Of a stretch of 64,000 nucleotides of DNA, positions 11,401-16,397 are shown piece after piece. Under the pieces are notes generated by a model that saw only the letters and a program-made list of their open reading frames with translations, ran no database searches and was not told the DNA's origin. Origin of the DNA: an uncultured Prevotellaceae bacterium (GTDB lineage: Bacteria > Bacteroidota > Bacteroidia > Bacteroidales > Bacteroidaceae); the NCBI GenBank assembly GCA_902786565.1, contig CADACW010000019.1, forward strand, positions 1 to 64,000, read 5' to 3'. The position numbers and the translations under genes are program-made. The first letter of the stretch is position 1; every line of letters begins with the position of its first letter.

Positions 11401-14400
11401 CTCATCGACGTCTGTATAGTAGCCCTCGAAGATGCTGTCGCGCTCGGCCAGGCAGCCGGTCAGGTCAACCACCTCGCTCACCTGTCCGTCCTGGAACAGC
11501 GTTGGGTAGCCCTTGCAGTAGATTTGCGACACCTTCCAGCGCACGGGCGGCAGCAGCAGCTCGTACTCGCCGGTGACGGGGTCGGGCTTCACCGTCATGC
11601 GCTTGCGCTGCACGGTGTATTTGGTCTTGTGTTTGCCGCCGCTGTGCATGACGCTGTCGTTGCGCTCGGAGAGCGTGGGGTTCAGGTTGTCATAGACCAG
11701 CCACGACGTGTTGTCGCCCTCCAGTGTGAAGACCATCGTGAGGTCGTCGCCAAGGTTGTTGCGCGAGAGGTTGTTCTCCAGCGGCAGGCGGCCCTGGTCG
11801 TCGCCACCGACGACGCGGCCGGCGAGGCGCACCTTCGTGGCGTCGTAGAAGTAGATCTGTGCCACGTTGTCGGTGAAGTAGTGGCCGCCCTCGCCTTTGT
11901 AGTAGCCGCGGTTGGTGAACGTGTGGCCATCCATCACGGCCTGTATGCGGCGGTTGCCGCCCAGGACGCGGAACGAGAAGGAACCGTCGAAGGCCGTCTC
12001 CAACAGCTCGCCGGCGGCATTGTGTACGTCGTTGCCATCCACGCGGAAGTGGGCACCCTTCACAGGGATGCTCGTGCCCTCGTACATCACATAGCCCGAG
12101 AATCGGTGGCCGCTGGTGATGATGAAGTCGGGCAGCGTCTCGTCGTTGCTCTTGCTGTTAAACTCTACGGGCATGGTGCCACGCTCCAGCTTGATGTTGT
12201 CACGGGCCACGGGCGTCACGTTGTAGGTGATGCTCTGCTGGCCGTAGTACGACAGCTCGTCGGCCACGAAGTAGCCCTTGTCATCAGTCGTGACGGTGAC
12301 GGTCGTTCCCCCCTCGGGTGAGTCGGAGGGGGCTATTTCCACCTCTATGCCGGCCACGGCGGTGCCGTCGTTCATGCGCACATAGCCGCTGACGCGACCG
12401 GTGTTCTTGCAGAAACCTTCCACCACGTCGGTCTCGCTGGTGTGCAGGCCCTCGCAGTCGGTCACGGCCACCACCTTGTATTCGTACTTCAGCAGGGGCG
12501 ACACGGTAGTGTCCTCGTAGCCCATCCTGTCTATGCCGGTGGCGATGGGTTCTCCCCACTCGGTGGTGCCCTTCACGCGGCGATACACCTCGAAGTAATC
12601 CAGCACGCCGTCCTCAGTGGTCCATGTCAGCACCACGCTGCTCTGCCGCGTCTCGGCGCGAGCCACCTTGTCGATGCGGCCCGTACCCTCGTGGTAGAAG
12701 TCGGGCAGGGCCGACGGGTTCACGCTGACCGTCGCCGTGCGGGGAGTCACCTTGCCGCCAGAAAGCTGCCAGCAGGGGCCGAGGGCAGTCAGCAGGCGCG
12801 CACCGGTCATGCCGACGATGGGCACGGCATTGCCGCTGCCGTCCTTCTCCCACTGACCGGGCTTGCTGGCGTTCATACGAACTATCACGCTGTCCTGGTT
12901 GGTGATGTTGCGGCAGTCCTCAGGGACATCCTTGAAGTCGTGGGAAGAGAGGCAGACGTTGGTGTCGGACCATGAATGCCAACCAGAAGAAGTACCATTA
13001 CGACTATAACCAATATAATTATTCAAGCCAAATATACTTAATGTATCACCAGTGCTATGCTCATAGACTCGTGTTTGGTGCCAGTCATAAAAGTCAGGAT
13101 AATTACCAAATGCTATGAAACCGGCCTTAAAGTCAAGCGTAGTAACATACTTGCCGTCGTACAAGCAGTCGGTGATGTTGACCTTGGTGCCCTTTTCCAC
13201 ATGCCCCACAAAACCGCCCATTACGCCATTATTCTCTGGGTTAGATGACAAGTCGGCAGACACTCGCACATGGTCGATATTCAAGTCGGTGCAGTCTTCA
13301 TTACACATACCCACAAGGGCAGTAAAGAAATAATCGCCCTTAACTTTACCTGTCACCCGCAAGTTTCTGATAGTCGTACTGGAAGTTACGGTTTTGAACA
13401 GACCAAAATTTTTGTAATAATCTAAGTCGACGCTCAGCGTGTGACCATTGCCGTCGAAGGTGCCCCGGTAGGCGTAAATACTCCCTATCATGTCACCGCT
13501 CGTCAGCGACAGGTCGGCATCTAATACGGCGTTCACGTCTTTTTCGCCCTTGGCATTGGTTACTGCCGTTTTGAATGTCGCCCAGTCGGTATTGTTCCGG
13601 ATGACGTAGAGGTCGTCGGTTGACGGTTCTATCGACGTGGCGTAGTGGCTGTTAGTGACGGTGAGGTTGCTGTTGTTGCTCATTCGTGCCCAGTTGCGGC
13701 AACGGTCGTACTTTATCTCCACCTTTGAGGGATTGAAGTGGCTGTTCACGATGGTCACCTTGCCGTTGCTCCATCCCACGAAGCCTCCGATGCTGTGGCT
13801 GTTGCTGCCCGTGAGCGAGCCGTCGAAGAGGCAGTCTACGATGGTGAGTTGTCCGCCGCCGCACGCTGCCACGATGCCGCCGTTGGTGGCGTCGCCGCTG
13901 ACGGTGCTGCCGATGTTGACCGACGAGCGGCAGTTCTCGATGATGGTGTTGCCGTTGCTCCAGGCCGTTATGCCGCCAACGAACTTCTGGCTGCTGGTGA
14001 TGGTGCCGGCGGTGTGCAGGTTGCGGATGGTGGCGTCGCCCACACTGTAGAAGGGTCCAACGTACTGCTGGTTGTAGTTCTGCTTGTTGTAGGTCAGCGT
14101 GTGGCCGTTGCCGTCGAAGGTACCGCGGTAGGTGGCATCGTCGGCGCCGCAATAGTTACTGGTGGTGATGTCGGCACAGAGCACGGCGTTGACGTCGTAC
14201 TGGCCCTTGGCGTCCTTCACGCGCTGGCAGAAGGCGTCCCAGTCGGCCGCCGAGGCTATGCGCATGGCGTCGGGCAGGTCCCAGGAGCGCAGCGGCGAGG
14301 TGCCGGGGTCCACAAACATGCGGATGTCGTACTTCACGCAGGTGCGTGAGAGGTCGATGGTCTTGGTGCGTGCGCTGCGCTCTTCGTCGGTCAGTTCGTA

Positions 14401-15816
14401 GGTCTTGGTGTCCACCTGTTCGCCGGCTTTGTTACGCATGGTGACGACCATCATCAGCTTGGCGCGGCTGTCCCACACGGCGTTAGGCTCATCGACATAG
14501 TCCCAATCCACGCGGACGGTATAGGCCCGCTCGTCGGCCCACTTGGCCGTGTAGTTCTTCAGCCGCTGCAGGTGTATGCCGCTGAGGGGCGCCTCCACGC
14601 GCTGTGCGCAGGGGTTGCCGTCCCATCCCCAGGTCTGCGTAATCATGCGGCGCACGCGGTAGGTGAGGTTGGGCAGCGACGAGCCGCCGGTGAGGTGCTC
14701 GGCGACGAGCGCATTGACGATGGTGCTGTCGGTGTAGGCGAAGTGCGGATTCTTATCGTTGATGACCACGGGCACGGTGCCGATGGTCACGAAGTCGGCC
14801 TCCTGGCCCGTCAGCGAGCGTTGCACCTCGAAGTAGTCGCTCGTAGCGAGGTCGTCGGTGCTGGGGTAGCGCACATGCCAGTCGAGCCGCACCTTGGCCT
14901 TGACGTCGCCAATCTGCGTAGCCGTGAGGCCCAAGGGGGCGTGAATGATGGTCAGGTTCTGGACCATGGAGGATACGTTGTTGATTTCATCTTCGTTGCT
15001 GTCTTCGTAACTCGCCACGACGCAGAAATTGTCGTGAGGCACGGTGGCATCGAGATAGATGGTGCCGTTGTTCTCTTTGGTAGGAATGTCCTGTCGGACG
15101 GTGATGCCGTAGGCGTCGATGTATTCATAGCGCAAGGCCGAGATTTTTTTGGTAGCAATGAACCATGGCAGCTCCATCATGCCCGCCACGCTGTAGGACA
15201 TGGAGGCCATGGTCACCTGTGGGTGGATGACCTCAGGTGCGTCGGGCATGGTGATTTCCACGTCGCTGAGGCCCGACACCTTCTCCTTGGAGCGTGAGTT
15301 GCCGTCGCGCTCTACGTCCCACGTGAACTTAAGCGTCTTGCCTAAGTACTCGTATGGCACGCGCCAAACGGCATAGACGGTGTAGGTGTTGCCGTCGCTG
15401 TTGCGGTAGATGAGACGCTCGTAGTAGCCGCTTTGCGTCATTGTGAAGTGGCTGCCGCTGTTGCCCTGCGTGATGTCGAAACTGCCGCCCACCCCGGTGC
15501 TGAAGTGGATGTAGATGTCCTCACTGTCACTGTCGGTGTCGCCGTTGCGCCACCAATTGAAGCAGGTCTTCTCCTCTCCGTTAACCACCACTTTCAGTTT
15601 GCCGTCGCTCACCCAGCAGTCGGCACCGTCCTGGTCGTAGACGGGCACCTGGATGCGAACGGTGTTCGCACCGTTGAGTGCCACCTGATACTTCCAAGTG
15701 TCGTCCACGTGCGTGGCCTGTGCCCCCTGGGGCACGAGCCATGCGAGGAGCGCCAGCAGCAGAAGCATCTGCCACGGCCGTCCCAGTCTTGTTGTTCTTG
15801 TGTCAGTTGTCATCAT
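2473..15816 (-). CDS. Giant secreted multidomain adhesin-like protein (about 4,447 aa)
   Basis: The protein has a signal peptide (MLLLLALLAWLVPQGAQA). The start was set at the ATG at 15816 because the longer frame from 15855 adds a polar stretch before it. Modules in order: GLUG/beta-helix-like repeats with FDGNGHTL (about 515-970); carboxypeptidase-regulatory-like folds (about 1140-1260); a discoidin-like region with LFDGDLSTAWQG (about 1540-1680); an Asn/Gln-rich linker (about 2200-2230); two LamG/concanavalin-like domains (about 2690-3030); Gly-rich beta-helix repeats (about 3070-3330); four BIG2 Ig-like domains (about 3340-3670); and a C-terminal part with EGWNWVSFNV. It ends KGVYIYNGNKIVIK, a tail common in secreted Prevotella proteins and possibly a type IX secretion or anchoring signal. 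The likely role is adhesion or surface binding. No catalytic domain was recognised. Confidence 0.85.
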   Translation of the reverse strand: MMTTDTRTTRLGRPWQMLLLLALLAWLVPQGAQATHVDDTWKYQVALNGANTVRIQVPVYDQDGADCWVSDGKLKVVVNGEEKTCFNWWRNGDTDSDSEDIYIHFSTGVGGSFDITQGNSGSHFTMTQSGYYERLIYRNSDGNTYTVYAVWRVPYEYLGKTLKFTWDVERDGNSRSKEKVSGLSDVEITMPDAPEVIHPQVTMASMSYSVAGMMELPWFIATKKISALRYEYIDAYGITVRQDIPTKENNGTIYLDATVPHDNFCVVASYEDSNEDEINNVSSMVQNLTIIHAPLGLTATQIGDVKAKVRLDWHVRYPSTDDLATSDYFEVQRSLTGQEADFVTIGTVPVVINDKNPHFAYTDSTIVNALVAEHLTGGSSLPNLTYRVRRMITQTWGWDGNPCAQRVEAPLSGIHLQRLKNYTAKWADERAYTVRVDWDYVDEPNAVWDSRAKLMMVVTMRNKAGEQVDTKTYELTDEERSARTKTIDLSRTCVKYDIRMFVDPGTSPLRSWDLPDAMRIASAADWDAFCQRVKDAKGQYDVNAVLCADITTSNYCGADDATYRGTFDGNGHTLTYNKQNYNQQYVGPFYSVGDATIRNLHTAGTITSSQKFVGGITAWSNGNTIIENCRSSVNIGSTVSGDATNGGIVAACGGGQLTIVDCLFDGSLTGSNSHSIGGFVGWSNGKVTIVNSHFNPSKVEIKYDRCRNWARMSNNSNLTVTNSHYATSIEPSTDDLYVIRNNTDWATFKTAVTNAKGEKDVNAVLDADLSLTSGDMIGSIYAYRGTFDGNGHTLSVDLDYYKNFGLFKTVTSSTTIRNLRVTGKVKGDYFFTALVGMCNEDCTDLNIDHVRVSADLSSNPENNGVMGGFVGHVEKGTKVNITDCLYDGKYVTTLDFKAGFIAFGNYPDFYDWHQTRVYEHSTGDTLSIFGLNNYIGYSRNGTSSGWHSWSDTNVCLSSHDFKDVPEDCRNITNQDSVIVRMNASKPGQWEKDGSGNAVPIVGMTGARLLTALGPCWQLSGGKVTPRTATVSVNPSALPDFYHEGTGRIDKVARAETRQSSVVLTWTTEDGVLDYFEVYRRVKGTTEWGEPIATGIDRMGYEDTTVSPLLKYEYKVVAVTDCEGLHTSETDVVEGFCKNTGRVSGYVRMNDGTAVAGIEVEIAPSDSPEGGTTVTVTTDDKGYFVADELSYYGQQSITYNVTPVARDNIKLERGTMPVEFNSKSNDETLPDFIITSGHRFSGYVMYEGTSIPVKGAHFRVDGNDVHNAAGELLETAFDGSFSFRVLGGNRRIQAVMDGHTFTNRGYYKGEGGHYFTDNVAQIYFYDATKVRLAGRVVGGDDQGRLPLENNLSRNNLGDDLTMVFTLEGDNTSWLVYDNLNPTLSERNDSVMHSGGKHKTKYTVQRKRMTVKPDPVTGEYELLLPPVRWKVSQIYCKGYPTLFQDGQVSEVVDLTGCLAERDSIFEGYYTDVDEQTIYCPHETANARYSRIYHAPVEITYRQLNYDSFEYFGDRNYYATSLDGTKAEVPLVAKGMIVGYKVDDNATHKPQLTATVGDGNYSALFDGDLSTAWQGDKVPVYVEFKTDYPVSVKDYTLTTAGNASEKSAWNPKTWTLKARAHDMDAWTIISAIEDGKTGTANNSPCTYAVSSTDFYQYFRLDITHAQEEGDDKNVQLAELSFTCSGKGKANPIYDDNFHYTFDYPVFSIDRKYPIEISVGERYIYNNDSRVGKVDRVNVGGGTVNIHNGMKNGLEQETVPLDDDGKGIFYLMAEAKPRLLTGENALHTVTMTLTQDGTTYEAEPLRGYVLNLFATGEGKDVLASDKPLLIDILRDPPGSGSSATLSKGSTLKLAYEVDMQFKGGLTLGFGTGTGVDTYSGTIAASADNGTINTTSFTNGISLDVIFSGAGKKAYSYTMNVGEDITTSSAPNMVGADADLYIGVVENTVVTPMSTIRAIPDAMYRKMLGHEGGSVIGSSDKRDSIEVESKYGSMVEIARGTGADGNLYHLVRDVSLGYGPELKSQFIHSQKYITTELLPKLAQEIRDLLFTGTRDEAVALVNKTGKAVYWSNVAEGHKDFGTIGAYEMIKPAGKTGLQDEILEKYNNMVCWIEMIMSNEREKLWAYDKLANYDVDGGGTVTHSETFESEYSQSQYISYPFTTADYFENDGQGSWDRLAASAGALLSQPALASTLNALIGVINMRKATNNNGAQPGQQGQDGQNNNQNNNNNAKEARIEFWGQKWSFSIKPVAEYSSIGTYGSQNNYSRKESFNLVMDSKSHLSVDVFRVFTEATDTTTTKSTSWLDVYHNANFNEWLDIVKDHVKDGVSYEGITYSKSIYPRSFIYRTRGGATANPWENARYTIAYHPGTLLDERTKKIENPKITADRQSVSGVPYGETARFTIYLTNDSEDPEAGGRSLTTYSLYVSDSSNPYGAKITCDGKALDSSGRSVILMPGEVVTKVIEVTGGNSFDLEGLTIGIASEQDWRQIYDELTLDVHYLHQAGPVNISLPGDKWVMNTYAQYDNDRGWYMPVIIDGFDRHQHNFDHIEFQYKETLRGDDAWTNLCSYYADEELMKAASGQREMIPENGNIEAHFYGEGTVMEKAYDLRAVLYCRNGNSFLTTSSPIVSGVKDTRRPQLFGTPEPKDGILRLGGNIIFNFSEDIEYNYLNAITNFEVKGEVNNDNVTDAVSVQFTGEGSVESEAQRNFSGKDLTIDLMVRPDKTGRDMPLFSHGTNGKRLQLWLTADYHLKAIIDDQTFLSTDTIVKSGFTQVAMSIVAPSGAEEGALTFYNGGKQLGSFKMTEPYNGTGRLIFGRTNETNRSKSQYYEGRMMEARVWYRAMTGGQVGTTYGSKRLTGYEMGLVDYYPMNEGTGDYALDKTQGANAQLMGASWAMPRGWSLSLDNGGVALTQQALARTAEQDYTMMFWFKTADADGTLVSNGSGEKDEAGAENHFWLGFDDGTLAFRSNGMTVEAGSGYNDDQWHHYAMTVNRARGVANIYVDQALKATFSPDSLGGISGGTPVIGGYVPGVTDNTAIASARTQFAEPTAVMGKTVDLSTITADYEAKYGDVLTGTLGKDVKISVASGATVTLDGVNINGSGTWVGHHPGIDCYGGGTIILKGNNIVKGFYENYPGIHVAEGKTLTIKGDGSLNASSNGYATGIGGGWSRECGNIIIESGTIIATGGFGSAGIGSGTRSCGNITITGGNITATGGETGAGIGNAYSDLSGQYGSCGKITITGGTITATGGKNGAGIGGHGGSCGEITISGGTITARGGYHAAGIGSYSGSCGDITITDGVYELTAIKGASAINSIGVGLNNSVGTVTIGGTVGVISESPYTYAPRAVTDVSLNKTTTTLTIGSTEKLTATLTPSNARNMNVTWTTSNANVATVTDGTVTAVALGTATITVTTADGAKTATCKVTVIHPATGVTLNKTSTTLPVGSSETLTATVIPDNATIKSVTWATSNADVATVADGTVTAVAPGTATITVTTVDGGYTATCTVTVIRLTTGVSLNKVNTTLVVGSTETLTATVYPPNATDKSVTWTTSNAAVATVADGTVTAVAPGTATITATSSNGQTATCEVTVIQPVTGVSLNKTRLSITMGSSETLMATIAPANASDKSVTWTTSNAAVATVNDGTVTGVALGTATITATTVDGGLTATCTVTVTIEGLVSDMTGYVDELCMFQQALPLTLIKAYATKSPQGDEAGLLTYLAFDRQERQKDNDIETVAYTWSKKIYLDDRGEVRYELDPVTKQATTTPVRDYVFVGSADEILRHITNETAAPVVPYEELTNLKFSFAGKDNQVLVELDELASRINRRNIYVTLRDVEDKNGNAMVSPQTACYYVTNSSLRWQNERQTWLASYGYEDYIYFDIINNSATSHTYTIENCPRWLDMEAYTGIIGPLGTVTIRGVVNKGLNVGTYDEIIYLTDEDGVAEPLYLNLTVTTSAPEWSWSVDEDLLKYSMNIAGQVILNGEVDIDSRDIVGVFDRENRCHGIAHVNYSALTGESDLFLTVYDSSKKGTELYFKIWQYSTGREMVLTADGKESMTFRNDTIVGVDTPVRFEGGSLYVQTFDLKEGWNWVSFNVASEKLFDLNTLLGGLPWENGDVLTEMSGNVTMTYKNGTWLATGDVKKLRISPRKGYAIKVAQDIQFPVGGSIIKSEDTRTITVSNGWNGIGYTPILNLSVETALSDYYDNATPGDIIKSHSEFAYFTKTGGTGRWRGNLQYMKPGEGYMLLRKAEGEASFRYPFYEPGSTFLDAWAVAGSRSAAEDGSADVPSASTDVNGNDATVPAASPLGAHRYRHTMSLTAVIEGFEPEEGDLLVAYADGEQRGFTTTVLSGSAAEESEPLYLNIGGEKQADLWFAIERNGDIVASTGNVLTFRVDDVVGSPDEPFALRFATSATGIDTLNADQELGKWYTVNGIELPQRPTRKGVYIYNGNKIVIK
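2972..2998. repeat. In-frame palindromic element, family A, copy 2
   Basis: The palindrome GCGGACGGGACGTCCGC is followed by GCTCCCATC. It encodes DGSADVPSAS in the C-terminal part of the giant protein. Core and flank match the copy at 1604-1630, including the following codons for DVNG. Confidence 0.7.
4800..5795. repeat. Four tandem BIG2 domain repeats, about 246 bp each
   Basis: Four copies of an Ig-like BIG2 domain lie in tandem in the giant gene, each starting VSLNK or VTLNK and including VTWTTSNAxVATV and GTATIT. The repeats stay close at the DNA level (for example around 4825, 5070, 5315 and 5560), which points to recent duplication or gene conversion. Confidence 0.85.
5930..6345. repeat. 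Gly-rich repeats in the giant protein
   Basis: At least five units of the form SCGxITITGGxITATGGxxGAGIG follow one another. Their regular Gly/Ile/Thr pattern suggests a beta-helix or beta-roll stalk. Confidence 0.75.
7468..7495. repeat. In-frame palindromic element, family B, copy 1
   Basis: Perfect 9-bp arms AGCCCCCTC and GAGGGGGCT flank a 10-nt loop. The element encodes VAPSGAEEGA within a LamG-like domain of the giant protein. Related elements lie at 12307-12334 and 22031-22071. Confidence 0.65.
9125..9215. repeat. AAT-rich low-complexity stretch encoding an Asn/Gln linker
   Basis: The minus strand codes for an Asn- and Gln-rich, Gly-containing linker in the giant protein (NNNGAQPGQQGQDGQ, then more Asn). 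Clustered AAT codons stand out from the GC-rich codon use around them and could slip during replication. Confidence 0.75.
12307..12334. repeat. In-frame palindromic element, family B, copy 2
   Basis: Arms CCCCCTC and GAGGGGG flank a short loop. The element encodes IAPSDSPEGG in a carboxypeptidase-regulatory-like domain of the giant protein. Its reverse complement aligns with the copy at 7468-7495. Confidence 0.65.
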
Positions 15817-15887
15817 TGTTTGTTGTCTTTGTTTATATAATTGTATAAATGCCATAATAAATACGTATTTAAGTTGAAAATTCGGTG

Positions 15888-15895
15888 CAAAGGTA
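15888..15895 (-). promoter_or_regulatory. Promoter -7 box of the giant-gene operon
   Basis: The minus strand carries TACCTTTG, matching the Bacteroidota -7 consensus TAnnTTTG, about 70 bp upstream of the chosen start at 15816. No clear -33 box was found. Confidence 0.6.
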
Positions 15896-16007
15896 CAAAA
15901 AAAATTGTAATTATGCTCCGATAGGGAAGAAAATCTTCTTAAAAGGACGCATTTTGAGGTCTGACGATTGCGCGCTTGGGTGACGTAAACGGCGACGGCG
16001 TGGTGGA

Positions 16008-16090
16008 GTTATAAGGCTTCTAACTCACAGTTATATACCTTCTAACTCATAGTTATATACCTTCTAACTCATAGTTATAAGGCTTATAAC
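16008..16090. repeat. About 22-bp tandem repeat, locus 1
   Basis: Three to four imperfect units of GAGTTAGAAGGTATATAACT (read on the minus strand) lie in tandem. The same family occurs at 25201-25237 and 55791-55857. Confidence 0.85.
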
Positions 16091-16122
16091 CTATCATGAG
16101 GATGATTGCAGCTGTGTGGTAT

Positions 16123-16278
16123 CTACTCAGCACCTCTATTGTTTGGTCGGCCTGTGGCCTCAAAATTATAAGAAAATTGGATAGAAAATTATCAAAATAG
16201 GCTATGCATGCCCATTTTGAAATAAATTTTCTTATAATTTTGAGCGAAGCGACCATATTATGAGGGGGTACTGAGTAG
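16123..16278. repeat. 156-bp MITE-like imperfect inverted repeat
   Basis: The ends are CTACTCAG and CTGAGTAG. Inside are paired TGGTCG/CGACCA, a perfect 20-bp arm CTCAAAATTATAAGAAAATT with its complement, and an inner CAAAATAGGC/GCCCATTTTG pair around TATGCAT. Nearly the whole element can fold on itself. It carries no coding frame. Confidence 0.8.
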
Positions 16279-16289
16279 TTACGCTGTGT

Positions 16290-16320
16290 GCCGCAAGTGT
16301 TAAAAAAACGCACTTGCGGC
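16290..16320. terminator. Perfect hairpin between divergent genes
   Basis: Ten-base arms GCCGCAAGTG and CACTTGCGGC flank an A-rich loop. It has terminator-like geometry but lies upstream of both flanking genes, just before the -33 box of the kinase gene. It could be a leftover terminator or a regulatory structure. Confidence 0.45.
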
Positions 16321-16327
16321 CCTTTAA

Positions 16328-16359
16328 TTTGGTGCATTGCCGAAAAACACGTAATTTTG
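16328..16359 (+). promoter_or_regulatory. Promoter of the kinase fusion gene
   Basis: TTTG at 16328-16331 and TAATTTTG at 16352-16359, spaced 20 nt apart, match the Bacteroidota -33/-7 consensus. The start codon lies about 40 bp downstream. Confidence 0.7.
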
Positions 16360-16397
16360 TAGTCGAATTGAACAATATCAACAAAAAAAAACAAATA

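Larger units (their letters stand above)
15896..16327. other. Gene-free divergent region rich in repeats
   Basis: No convincing coding frame is seen between the divergent giant gene and the kinase fusion gene. The stretch holds tandem copies of a roughly 22-bp repeat, a large inverted repeat and a short perfect hairpin, listed separately. Confidence 0.7.

Noticed and set aside
16290-16320. Terminator for an unseen gene in the divergent region
   Set aside because: No coding frame ends near it. It is listed only as a hairpin of uncertain role.
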